Shown here: positions 35,036 through 48,500 of the stretch, piece after piece | Layout: every line of letters begins with the position of its first letter | How positions within the stretch are numbered: position 1 is the stretch's first letter | DNA from: Monosiga brevicollis MX1 | Taxonomy: Eukaryota > Opisthokonta > Choanoflagellata > Craspedida > Salpingoecidae | Assembly: GCF_000002865.3 (NCBI RefSeq) | Contig: NW_001865046.1 | Span: 1,216,988-1,280,987, forward strand | Direction of reading: 5' to 3' | Length of the DNA: 64,000 nt | Position numbers and translations under genes: made by a program | The notes under the pieces: generated by a model | Database searches by the model: none | Seen by the model: the letters and a program-made list of their open reading frames with translations, nothing else | Told to the model about the DNA's origin: nothing

Positions 35036-36506
35036 TTGTTTTCGTCTTATTTTTTTTTGTGATTCCAGCTTTTCGACTGCTGCGCCCATCATCAGTGATG
35101 ACCGGTGTCTTTGTGTTTGTGTCTACTCCTGACCCTATGAGGGTGGTTGAGGCTATGGATGTTCTTCGATTTTTTTTTTTTTTTTTCGTTTTACTGAGGG
35201 CTGCGCCCACAGCTTTTCCCCCTTTGTTGCTTAGAAAGCGCTTTGTACCTTTTTCTCCAATTGATAAAATATTTTCTTTGCGCCTTGAGATGAAAGTCGA
35301 GAAGACTTGATTTGGCAGTGCAGTTGACCTGTGAGCCTGTCAAAGGCAACCAAACAAGGTTCAAGAAAGCAAAGGGGCCATGCGATAGATGGAGTGGACA
35401 GGCAAACACCGGAGAGCGAGGCAAACACCAGAGAACCAGGAGGCACTCGAGATATGCGAGCGCGTCAATAATAATAAAAATTTGGTAATGCACATGTCCT
35501 TGATTTATTTCGACTGTTGCAATCGGCATTGTGTATCAGCGAAATGCGTTTGCAGCAATATACGTCATAATATAGGACAAGTCATTGTGTGACTTTTAAC
35601 GTGTTTTGGCTAGAAATGTCATAGGTGAGAATAAAGTTGAGGCGTGCGCGTGTGAGTGGCAGGCAGTCTGGCGACGTCGCGCAGCTCACAAATGGCAGCG
35701 GCACAGTCCTAATCAGCCGGAGACGCCGTCGTTCCGATACGCTGAGAGACATGGCTGTGCTCGCACGGGGTACGTCTGACTGTGCGCGCCTCGCCTTCTT
35801 CACAGGTAGAAGGAATGCTTGGCAGCGGCGCAACAACAACCACCACCACCACAACAGAAAACCACAAGCTCCGGTGGATGAGGAGTTGAATTTTTTTCTC
35901 TCTCTCTCTCTCTCTCTCTCTCGCTCCCCTCTCTCTCTTTCTCTCTCGTGCGCACGTACAGCTGCAGCTGCAGACTTTGTCGTTCCACACTCGGAGCAGG
36001 CCTGGTCTGGTCTGCCTATCTCTTGGGCAAGTCGCCTCGTGAACCTTGCGGGATCGGTTGCAACGTGCAGGTGCGGTTGTCCGAGGGGTGTAGCATGGCA
36101 TGGGTCTTGGCAGCGAGCCGGGGGATGTCGCCAACACCGCGCTTCTCTGTCTTGAGGCTTCCTTTTGATTTTTTTTTTCTTGCGGATTGTGCAGGTTGTG
36201 GAGCCTGATCAAGCTGAGAGCAAAGGCACCGTTTGCGGCGGTGGCAGCGCCTGGCGTCGGCCCCCTGCTTGCGGCGGGCAGCCGGCCTTGCCAAGACCGT
36301 GCAAGGTCTATCCGTCGCAGGTTTGTGTCGGTCGATTCGCTGAACTCCGCCTCCTTCTTTACCCAGCCCCGTGACTTTGTTGGTCTTCAATCTGGTGGTC
36401 CTTGATCGTGAAGAATATCACATCAGTCATTTTCTCACAAGCCTTACGTTCTGACCATCCACGCGGCAGCCTCCTTCTACAGACAAGCGTGCATGGTTCA
36501 ACCATC
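35036..36506. other. intergenic region
   Basis: No gene seen. There are T-runs near 35171-35186, a CT run at about 35898-35926, and mixed sequence up to the receptor start. The 3' UTR of the polycystin-like gene and the promoter of the receptor must lie here. Confidence 0.45.
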
Positions 36507-39500
36507 ATGACGTCTTCAGCTCAAAAGCTGCTTTCGCTGCAGCTTTTGCTGTCGCTCCTCCTTCTCTTTTCATCCTTCGTCGCGTTCAGCAGTGGTGAGA
36601 TTCACACACGCTTCTCCTGTTTTGCTCGGTCTAAAAGCCATACATGCTCCGCTGGCTTGTTCCAGACCAACGTACCTTTGATCGACAGCTGTTTCTCAAA
36701 AGCCAACAACTCACCATCCCATGGCTTGCTGCACCCGATTCTAGCGGACTGCGAGGTCAACGGCTGCAACCACGGTACTTGCAACACCTCAACCAACGTT
36801 TGCGACTGCGAGGATGGGTTTCTTGGCCCAGCCTGTACCTTTGAAACTTGTAACGATGAGCGGACTTTCCGGCCTGGGCTTCTGGTTGAGCTTTATGATG
36901 ACTACAATTTCAAGTCAATGGATGGTGGGCAAATCCTTTGGCGCAACGTCAACTACTACTGGAATTATGATGCCCCTCTACCTCTGCCCGACAATTATTT
37001 CTCCATCGTGGTCCAGGGCGTCGTTCGTCCTTCTCAGACCGGGTTTTACAAGTTCCAGTGTCGGTATCGTCAGGGCAATTGTCGGCTCTTTGTTGACCGC
37101 AACCAAACAGTCAACAGTGATGCTTTTTATCTCGCTGCCGGCCAGGCCTATCGGTTGAAACTGGAGTTTCAGCACACCTCTGGCTACACATACTTGTATC
37201 TCGACTGGTCTGGCCCTCTCGTATCGGCGGACACAGAGCCGACTTTTGTCGTTCTTCCTGCCGAGTACCTTGAACACGAAGTTGTGTGCCCTGGTGGCTG
37301 TTCCGCCCGAGGCTGCTGTGAAGTCTCCAATCAATGCCACTGTCCCGAAGGCTACACGGGACACGATTGCAGCATCTCCATCAATTCAGCCAATTGCGGC
37401 CCCGAATATCCCCAGGGTCCCTACCTTCCAGGCGGCGTCAATGTCGCCCTCTATTCAGACTACTACTGGGGCGCTGGTCAGCCACCCATCACCCAACTGG
37501 CGCAGCGTGCGACGAGTCTCTCCTCGACCTCTTCGTCCCCCAGTAGCCTTATTACCAATCGTGACTACTGGTCCTTGACTTACTATGGCAAATTGCGCAT
37601 CAATGTCACTGGTTGGTACAGCTTTGCCACCTCTGTGACTTCTGGTTCAGCCGTGGTCTTGGTTGGTCCCCACGCCGTCATCACACCTCTCGCAGGCAGC
37701 ATATCGCGCCAAGTATATCTGGTTGGCGACAGATTTTATGATTTTCGTGCCAGCTATCGCCATTCGAGTGGGACTGCCGCTTTCCACGTGTATTGGACTC
37801 CGCCCGGAAAAAGCCAGTCCCTGATAACAACCTCTGAACTATTTACGCCAACTCAGGGTAGCTTTTGCCAATTGCAAAACATGTGCAACAGCAATGGCTT
37901 CAATAATAACGGTCTTTGTCTCTGTGGCCCGATTCACGAAGGTGACTCGTGTGAGCACTATCGGTGCCGGTCTGACGAGTGCCGGTACACGGACAATTGC
38001 TATGACGAGGCCTACGGCAGTGACGACGGCGAATGCGGGGGCCAGGGTCGGTGCGTGGCCGGTCTGTGCGAGTGCTACGGGGCGCTGACGATGGAGAGCC
38101 AGTGCACTCGCGTGGGCTGCGCCGATGACGTGGACTGCTCCAACCACGGAACGTGCGGAGCGGAGGGGACATGTGAATGCGATGCCGGATACATGGGCGA
38201 AGCATGCGAGCTGACGGTATGCGGAGATGAGCGCGCGGTTCACCAGGGCTTGATTGCGACCTTCTACGATGGGAGCGGGTTTGATGAGCGGCGTGCCATG
38301 GTGGCGATGCCGCGTGTGTCGACGGACCCCGATTACGATGCCCCGCACCCGGGGCTGCCAAGCGACTACTTTAGCATTGTATATGCGGGGTTTGTGCGGC
38401 CCAAGGAGACGGGGTGGTATCGGTTCCGCCTGCGGCGTGAGAACAGCAACGCGTATATTTACCTGAACCGGAGCTCGTACGATGACAGTGCGGGCCGCGC
38501 GGTGTTCTTGACGCGGGTTGAGCTGCTGCGCCTGAAGCTGGAGTGGCGCCACTACACGTCGGATACGTCATTGTACTTTGACTGGATGGGGCCGTTTGCC
38601 AACTCGACGCTGGCCGAGGCGGCGCCGACGTCGGCTTTTGGGGTTGTGCCGGACCATGTATTGTTGTATGAGGCGGTGTGTCCGGGCGGCTGCTCGGGTC
38701 GCGGGTGCTGTATTGCCCCAGACACGTGCTCGTGTGATCCGGGCTACACGGGTCCTCGCTGCGAGGTTGCGACGGAAGACTGCGGCACCGACGGGCCCTC
38801 TGGTGATCTGGTACCTGGCGGCCTACGGACACGTTTTTTCAACGGCGTGCTGGAGGATGCCATGACAAGTACTGCGACATATGCCGACGGCGGTGTGCGC
38901 ACCCGCATCAACAGCGATTGGGGATCGAGCGGTCCTGCGAGTGGTGTGGACAGCAATTACTGGACAGCCGTGTACACGGGCTATGTGCGGGCTGATCAGA
39001 CGGGATGGCATACGTTTCGCGTGAGCGCCAGCTCGATGGATGCCCGGCTTTATGTGGGAGGGCTACGCCTTTTCACTTGGACCGAGGCCTGGTCGCAGCC
39101 CATGTATCTCGTGGCAAATCGTCTGTATCCGTTGCGCTTCGATGCTCGGGACGGAACGGGATCGGCCGCCGTCTACCTCTACTGGGAGGGGCCAGGTTTT
39201 ATGGAGCATCTGGTTCCGTCCACTAATTTGTATCACATGACGGAGGGCTTTATGTGTGGCTGTGGTGAGGATGCTTGCTCGAGCTACCAGCGCGGTGTGT
39301 GTGCAAATGGCCAATGTGTCTGTCACGGGCAGTTTGAAGGAGACTCGTGCGAGCACTATCGGTGCCGATCCGACGAGTGCCGGTTCTCGGATAATTGTTA
39401 TGACGAAGCTTATGGTAGCGAGGATGCCGAGTGCAATGGGCAAGGCCGCTGCGTAGCTGGCGTGTGCGAGTGTAATGGGGGCTTCTTGGACGAGAGCCAA

Positions 39501-42500
39501 TGTACACGTGTTGGCTGTTCGCAACCCATGGACTGTTCTAATCGCGGCCTCTGCAACGAACGCGGACAGTGTGAGTGTCAGGTGGGCTACTTTGGTGAGG
39601 CTTGTGAGCTTACAGAGTGTGGCAACGAGCGGGCCATGTTGCCAGGTGTCCAGACAACCTACTTTAGCGGCTACTCCTTTGACGAGCGGGAGGCAGCCAT
39701 TGCTGAGTCCAACATCTATCGTGATCTTGGCACGGGCATTCCTTTCCCTGGGCTCCCGAGCGATTATTTCAGTGCCACTTTTGAGGGCTATTTACGCGTG
39801 CCTACCACCGGATGGTACCGTTTCCACTTGGCATGGGAGCGAGGTGAAGGCCGGCTCTTTTTGAACCAAACACAATACACCAACTCAGCTGTTTCCATCT
39901 TGATGACCCAAGGCGCCTTGGTGCGTCTCAAGGTGGACTGGCAGCATTCCTCGAGCAGCACATCTATTTTCTTCTCGTGGATGGGTCCGTATAACAGCTC
40001 AGCAATGGCGAGTGCGGCAAGCAGTGATGAGTTTGTGGCCGTACCCTCCCACGTTTTACTTCACGAAGCTGTTTGCACGGGAGGCTGTTCAGGTCACGGG
40101 TGTTGCGTAGCCGCAGATACTTGTACTTGCGATGAAGGCTTTACAGGGCCGCGCTGCGAAGTGGAGGTGGCAACGTGCTCATCAACAGCTCGTGGCTCAC
40201 TTGCGGCTGGGTTGCAAACGCGCTACTTTGACGGTGTCTTTGATGACGCTATGGCGTGGGCGCAACCCGTTACCCAAAATCGCAGAAGCAACATCAATGT
40301 CGACTTCAACTATGACCCACCGGCGAAAGGTGCGCCGGCTGACTACTTTACGGTCGTTTGGTCTGGCTACATTCTTCCACCTCAGACGGGCTGGTATACA
40401 TTTCGTCTCACAACGGACAGCATGTCGGCTCGATTGTTCGTTGGGAATCAGCTACTCATCCCCTGGGAAAATGCGTTCTCGACTGAAATATTCTTGCAAG
40501 CGCACCGGTACTACCCATTGCGCTACGATGCGCAAGATGGAACCGGTGATGCAGCTACCAGTCTGTATTGGACCGGACCCGGTTTCATGGAGCACATTGT
40601 GCCAGCCACTGTGTTTTTTTCGCTGCCCGACACTGAAAGTTGCTCTTGCCCCAACAACTGCACATTGAGCACAAACGGCGTCTGTCTTGACGGGGTGTGC
40701 GCTTGCACAGGTGCTTTTGCTGGAGAAACTTGCAACGAATTAAGGTGCCGGGTGGATGAATGCAGCTATCATGACGGTTGTTTTGACCCGGCCAGCGGCA
40801 GTAATGGTGCACAATGCAATGGAATTGGAACATGTTCTAACGGTGCCTGTGAGTGCACAAATGGCTTGGGTTTGCACCCGTCGTGTGTTTCGCCGCCGTG
40901 TGAAGATGACGACGACTGCAGCAGCCCGCAAGGGATGTGCACAAGCCAAGGATGTGTTTGTGCAGCCGGGTATTCGGGCAACGCTTGTCAATTCACCACG
41001 TGTGCCCTGGAGGGCGTGACACCTGGTCTTCAGGCGCTCTTTTTTAACGAGCAGGAACGGCTAGTGGTGGTGGCCACTGCGCAGACCACGTTTCTTGCCG
41101 CCACCTGGGACGGTAGTCCATATGCTGGCGTCAACTCCAACTACTTTGGCGTGCAGCTTCAAGGCATGCTTCTATCTCCGGCAGCTGGCTGGTATCGGGT
41201 TCAGTGCACGGTGTCTCGAATGGCGTGTTCGTGGCTGCTTAACAATTCAACGGACACGGCTATTGAAATGGAAAAGGGTTGGCAAAATCTAACCGTAGCG
41301 TTATCCCACACCTCAAGCACAGCTCAGTTTACTTGGCAACTTGCCGGGCCTTACGCCAATCGAACTATTGCCGAAGCAGACTCTAGCCCCGCATACTGGA
41401 CACCGGACGATTGGCAGATGGGTCACAAAACGCAATGCGCTCAGTGCGACCACGGTTGCTGCTCGGGATCTGGTGTTTGTGTGTGTGAGCCCGGGTGGGC
41501 TGGAACAGCGTGCAACATTTCACTTCCAATGTGTCATAGCACGAACACCACGCTGTCCCACGGTGCCATCGCTCGATACTATACCGACAACTCGTTTGGA
41601 AACCTGTTGGCAACTGCATCGGTTGGTCGTCTAAGGGCTAGTTTTGGCTACGATGCCCCATACACCGGTGTCCCGAGCAGTTATTTTGGTATTCGCTTTG
41701 AAGCCTTTGTACAGGTGCCGCATGACGGTTGGTATAGTTTTGCTTTCTCGGCCAGCAACATCAACGGCCTGCTTCGAGTTGCAAACGAGCTTGTCCTCCC
41801 CACCAGCGGTGGGTTCACGTCATCCATCTATTTGCCCGCCGACTCGGCGATACCCCTCTTTTTGCAGGTGTACAAAACGTCGTCCTCCAGCAGCTCGTAC
41901 AGTTTGACCATCCGTGGCCCCAACAGTTACGCACGTGATCTCGATGTGAAAAATTTGTTTTACTACAACGGCGTATGCGGCTGCCTTCCGTGCGACTTGG
42001 CCACTGTCAACGATCACGATCCTTCTTTCGTAGTTGCATCCACAGCGACTCTTACTGTGCGTGAGTCGCAGCTGGGCATTGTTCGATGGCTCGTTGCGAG
42101 TGATCTTGATACCGGCGACTCTTTTGGCATCCAATATGGCTTGGAAACGGATCCCAGCGGTTGCTTCTCTGTTGACGCGGTTACAGGCGCACTGCGTCTC
42201 GTTTGCCCGCTGACCAAGAGTGTGCGACCAACGTTTGATCTTGTGGTCAGTGCCACTGATTCGGGCACGCCCCCACGCAGTATGAACGGTACCATTTCCG
42301 TATCCGTCGAGTGTGCCACTGGCTTCACCGGAAGCAACTGCACCAGCTGTGCTGCCAACTATGGTGGTTCAACCTGCGCGCCGTGTGTGCCATGCTCGAC
42401 CCATGGCGTGTGCGGGGAAGGCGGTCAATGCTATTGCACCGATCCCACGTTTACAGGCAGTGCTTGTGAAGATTGTATCGCTCGCCACTACGGCAGCTCC

Positions 42501-45500
42501 TGTGAGCCCTTGCCATGGGTGGCCAGCTTGACTCCGTCAACGGGCTTGGACTACGGAGGGACCATCGTATCACTGGTTATACACAACATGCCCGCTGTAC
42601 AAACGAATGTTGTTTGCAGTTTCGATGGCCTCTCAGTTGTAGGAACCGTTTTCGGCAACGATACGGTTACCTGCGTCACACCACGCCACGAAGGCGGAAA
42701 CATTGCGGTCAAAGTCAGCTTTGACGGCGGCAGCACCTTCATTGGTCCCAGCACAGGCCGCACCTTTACGTACGTGGGGGATTGCCCGCAAACCGATTGC
42801 CCTCCAGCTCGTGCCTCCTGCGTGTTTGGAGAGTGCTACTGCTCCCAAAGATATTTTGGAGACAAATGTGCTCAGCAGTACGTAAAACCCGTCATCAAGC
42901 CCATCAGCGGCGCCACCGTTTTGCCCGGCGCAGAGTACTCGCAACGTCTGGCTCTGCAGGCTGGGAACGGCGATATCACCTGGGTATTAATGAACGGGCC
43001 AGCCGGAGCGTATTTGGCAGATGCCACCGTCTTTTGGACCAGGGCAGTGAGTGCTTCAACAGCTTATAGCTTTGTGGTGGAAGCCCGTAACGCGTATGCT
43101 GCCGGCGCTGTGAAATGGGACATTCAAGTGCCATTTGCCTACCAGGCGCACATCCTATCCACAGGCAAAGGAGGGGTCCTGGGCTCTCCAGCGCAGGTGC
43201 GCGTGGAAGGTGTCATTACCAAAAGCCACGCAGACATTGTTTTAAGCAACCTTGCCAATTTGTCAGTTAAAATCTGGTAAGTCTTGTTTCATAGAGCTTA
43301 CAAATGCCGCCTTGATGTCCAACAACAAGCTGCGTGCAAGGGTGCAACCAACCATTGATGTGCAGTTGTCTCATTCCTGTCGTTTTACTTGATAACTTGA
43401 TGGCATATTAATGACTTGCTTAGGTTGACACAGGCATCGTGGGGAAACCGCCGCCGAGCGACAACATCCACAGTCCTGACAGTTCTAACCAATGCAACCG
43501 GGCATTTTTCAAAATCTCTGAGTTTGAGCGGGCGCGGTGTTTACCGCCTGGTCAGTACGGACTTGCTGGTTGGTTTGATTTATATTGTCTCTTTCCTCAT
43601 GCTTGAAAAATGGCTGCGTGCTTGCCATGTGGCCCCCTTGCCTTTTTTTTTTTTTCCGTGGGATTCTTAGGGCGTTTCACACATTGATGCCACAGTGATG
43701 GAGGATGAGAACACGCTGGAAGTGGCGGGTCTGACGTCATCACTCAGTTCGGTCGAAGTGCCCCTCCTATCAGGCACCAATGACACCATCTTCTTAACTC
43801 GCGTCAGCAATCCGTCATCAGTCGCCATTGCGGATGTATCTGTATCGTGGACAGGGCTCTATGGCATTCCCATCCCTTCGGGCCTTACGCCGTATGTGCT
43901 TTTGGACCAAACGAATATAGCAGCTGGTAGCTACACGTCGCTGCGCCTTGCTGTTCAAGTCGAGGACGATTTTGTTGGCTCGGCTTTGCTGGCCGTGCGC
44001 ATCACAGATGCTGTGTATGGAGTTTTCGTGCCCGTCACAGTATCCATCGATGTGACAGCTCCAGCTGCACGCATTAAAGCCTCATCCACTTATCTATCCG
44101 TCACGGCCATTCGCAATTTCTCGACAAGTCGCTTTGTGACCATTACGAATGTGGGCAGCGCCGCCACTCCCACGCTCGCCGTGGACGTACCGGCAAATCA
44201 AGATCTTCTGACCACCACGACGCCCAGAATTTCTCCGCTTCAGCCTCTAGAAAGTGCCGAGGTAGCGCTTGTGTTGACACCACAGGCAGCAGCTGAGCTG
44301 CAGCGCGGGTCTGCATACGTTGTCGTTCGTTCGGCTGGCCCTTCAACCTTGAACGAGATTCGTATCTCGCTTGCCTTTACAATATCCAGCAACGCAAGCT
44401 ATGATGTTGCTGTGGTTGCCGAGGATGAGTATACATACTTTGCTGAGGGGGCGCCCAATGTCTCTGATGCCACAGTTCGTTTGGTGGGCAAGAGCCGCAG
44501 CTTCAGCCAAACTCTGAAGACTGGACCCAACGGGCTTGTAGTGTTTCGAAATGTCCCTGAAGGCTTGTACCAAGTTAGCGCGCAGGCTTTGCGTCACACT
44601 GCTGACTCGGCTATTATTCGAGTCGATGATGCGCTTTCGCTGACTCAACTGTTCTTAGCTCGAGCTGCTATTAGTTATGTGTGGACGGTAACACCCACGC
44701 AGGTGGAAGAGACTTACTCTTTTGCGTTGACGGCTGAGTTTGAGACACGTGTTCCGATGCCTGTCGTCACGATTGAGCCGGCTTCCATCGATTTGGATCG
44801 CTTGTCCTACGGTGACATTACGCAGCTGGACTTTGTGATCACCAACGAGGGTTTAATTGCCGCGGAATATCCCGTGCTGAGCCTACCAGATCATCCCGTG
44901 ATCAAGTTCATTCCGCTCACAGAGCCCGCCACGGTCGTACCTGCTCAAACATCAATCATCTACTCATACGAAGTTATCGTTGATGGAGATGAAGGGGATG
45001 ATGATGGTGATGGTGATGATGATGATGATGATGATGACTTGGCACCCACGGGCGGTCCATCGTCTACTGCTGCCGCGACAGCATCGACAGATGTTGCAAC
45101 ATCGCCCACCTTTGTAACGACCACAGGCGGTGCAAATCCTCCTGATGGCTCTACACCTGCTGGTGGCTCTACACCTGCTGGTGGCTCTACACCTACTGGT
45201 GGCTCTACACCTGCTGGTGGCTCTACACCTGCTGGTGGCTCCACACCCGCTGGTGGCTCTACACCTGCTGATGGCTCTACACCTGCTGGTGGCTCCACAC
45301 CCGCTGGTGGCTCTACACATGCTGGTGGCTCCACACCCGCTGGTGGCTCCACACATGCTGGTGGCTCCACACCCGCTGGTGGCTCAACTGTTGGGCCAAC
45401 GTCTTTCACCGACGATCCAACATCCGATGACGATGAGGGTGACGACGACGATGGATCGGACGACGATGACGGTGGTTCAGACAACGATGACGGGGGCTCT

Positions 45501-48500
45501 GATGGCGGGGGCTCTGATGGTGGAGATGGAGGCGGCGGGAACGGAGGTGGCGGGGGCAGCAGCGGTGGTCCGTATGCTGGATCATGCTACACTGGTCGAT
45601 TTCAATACCAATACATTTGCAGGGGTTTACAAACTCGCGGCGTTGCAATTGAGATGACTGGCGGAGGTCGGCCTTGCTCATCCTCAGGCCGAGCAGCAGC
45701 TTACATTTCATCGCACCGAAGCTCTGGCTCTGGGGTCGTGTATGCGTCTGTCTCTGTTGCCTCGCCAGCAAGCTGTGGTGATCCCTGTAGTTTGGGTGAC
45801 GTGCTGGGTAACTGTATGGGAAATGACTGCGCAGGGTCGGCAGCTGCTGCGGCGCTGACTTTGGCCTGCGCCAATGCCAAAGAAATGGCAAAACGCTTGT
45901 CACGCGCATTGATCGACTGCACAATTGGTGGTTGCCCTCGTGCTCTTGCGAATGTGCCCTTTTGTGATACTAACGCTCTCGGCATCATTCAATGTGTTGG
46001 CAACATCGCCACTGGTTGCACTGGTCCTTACGGCGCTGGTATGTATACTGCCTACTTTCATTTGTGTTGCTTAAATGTGTCCGAGAGAAGGAATAATGAG
46101 TTGTTTTTTTCGAATGCTGACCCGAAACGTGGTTCAGGCCCGAAACGTGGTGCAGGCCTTTGTATTGACAGGTGGTTGTGCAATGGCTGTTGTGCAATAC
46201 TCATACCACCTTTGCTCTTTGCTGACCTGCCGGTGTTTTCATCTAGCTGCATCTGCTGCCTTTGGTGCTGCCATGTGCGCAGCAAGTGTGGGATCTGCCT
46301 TAAGCTCCTCGGCTCGAAGACGGCGAGAACAGAACCCCACCTTTTTTGAGCTCGTCCGCCGGGACGCCGACGAGGATCTGGCGGCTGAGGGGCTGTATCA
46401 AGCGTCTGGGTGGATTCAAAACTATGTACTTTTGATGCAAGCCATTTTCGGGGTGAATGACAACAATTTGGCCTTTGCATACAACTCCTCCTTTCACGCC
46501 GAATACTTTATGCCTGCACTGACGGAGGGCAGCGAATTGGATTCATTGATCTCCACTGCGGAGTTGGCAAGTGTTGTGAACGCCTCTCCCGCCAACGTCG
46601 ATTCAGGAGAGGTCGAGCTGTGGCTTTTAAAGTACAATCGCACAGCCGCGGCCTGGTTGACAGGTGCCGTCAACGCGAGCAATCACGACACGTTTAACCT
46701 CACCGACATTGAGAATCGGTTTTCTCAGCTTCAAGCCGACACGAACAACGCTTTGCTGCTGGGTTACACTGATATTCTGTCCGCGTACATGGGGCTGCAG
46801 CGAGTTTTCGAGCAATCGCGGGCTAACGCGGCCCGGAAAGCCGGCGTTTGCGCGTCGGTCACCATCACGATCGAACAAGACCTGGTTATGGCCCGCCAAG
46901 CATTTGAAGCGCGACTGGAGATTGTCAACGAAGACTCTTACGATCTATCAGACATCAGCGTTGAGTTTATCATTACCCATGTTGCCACACGAATTCAATC
47001 GCGTCATGTGTTTGAGATCGGTAGTGCGACCATGGAGGGTGGCCTAACCGGTGTTTCTGGCGGCGGTGTCCTGCCAAGTGGTTCCACAGGCACAGCAACC
47101 TGGCTCATGCTTCCAAATGCTTTGGCTGCGCCTACATCAGCTCCCGAGGAGTATGAGGTCGGTGGCATTCTGGTTTACACAATCAATGGCATCACGACAG
47201 AGGCGGACCTCTTTCCAGATACGATCACAGTCCAGCCGGATCCTCGGATGACTGTTCACTATTTCCTCCAGGAGTATATCGTCTCTGATGATCCCTTCAC
47301 AACCGAGCTAGAAGCGGCCTTGCCGGCAACATTGGCCGTTGTGATTCACAATCACGGAAATGGTACAGCTCAGAACATGCGCATTTCTTCCGAGCAACCA
47401 CAGATTGTCAACAACGAAAAAGGGCTGCTGGTCAATTTTGAGCTGCGAAGCACATCTCTGAACGGTGTGGCTGTGTTGCCACCACGACTGGAGAATGTCG
47501 ACATGGGAGATTTGACTAGCCGTGCAAGCGCTGTTGTCACGTGGGAACTATTGACCAGCCTACAAGGTCGCTTCACGGACTTTAGCGTCGAAATGCAGTA
47601 TAGCAACGTTCTAGGCAACGATGAGCTTTCTTTGATTGAGTCTGTCAATTCCTATCAGATGCTGCACATGTCAGCCGTGCCAAACGGCTTTGAGTTTGTT
47701 GTTCGTTCGAAAAACGTGCCTGGTCTGTACTGGCTGTTGCACAGCCAAGATCCGCGGGTCATCATCCCACTGGCAAATCCTGCCAATCAAACGGCCGTAT
47801 ACGATGAGGACAGTCAGATCCTCTTTTTCTCCTCGGAGACATTGGTCCCGGGCTTCCGCCTCACTCAGGTTGTATTACCTGCGCGGCAAAAAGCCATTCA
47901 GGTTTTGCGACATGAGGGTAACGGTACCGTTATCATTGACCCCAGTCGCTTCTGGGTGATTCACGTCACCGAGCATCTCCAGCCAGCCCGTCGACGTACC
48001 ACCAATGATGGAATAACCACGAGCACCCTGTATGTGGTTGACGAGGATGAAGGCGGCAGCAGCCTTCCGTATGACTACGAGGCTCATCTGGTTCCTGACC
48101 CAGTAGTATTGGATAATACCACCAACCCTACTGCCACAACAACCACACCCAGCGGTGCAGCGACAGGAACGCACAGTCCTACAGCATCGACTACGAATAA
48201 CGGCGGTGGAATTGCATCAACCTCGAATAATGGCGGTGGGGATGCATCGACCTCTAATAATGGCGGTGGGATTGCATCAACCACGAATAACGGCGGTGGA
48301 ATTGCATCGACCTCGAATAATGGCGGTGGGGATGCATCGACCTCTAATAATGGCGGTGGGATTGCATCAACCACGAATAACGGCGGTGGAATTGCATCGA
48401 CCACGAATAACGGCGGTGGGGATGCCAATGTATCTCCTTCTACAACTGCTCACGGCGAGGGGGCCGGGGGGGGCACTGGTACACCGTCTTTGACAACAAA

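Noticed and set aside
36402-36506. upstream extension of the receptor frame before the Met at 36507
   Set aside because: It has no ATG in frame, and the Met at 36507 opens a standard signal peptide.
44960-45484. long minus-strand open frame with Pro-Pro-Ala-Gly-Val-Glu repeats
   Set aside because: It is the antisense shadow of the GGSTPA minisatellite of the receptor gene.
48084-48428. minus-strand repeat protein opposite the NNGGG stalk
   Set aside because: Shadow of the coding minisatellite; no start context or splice support.
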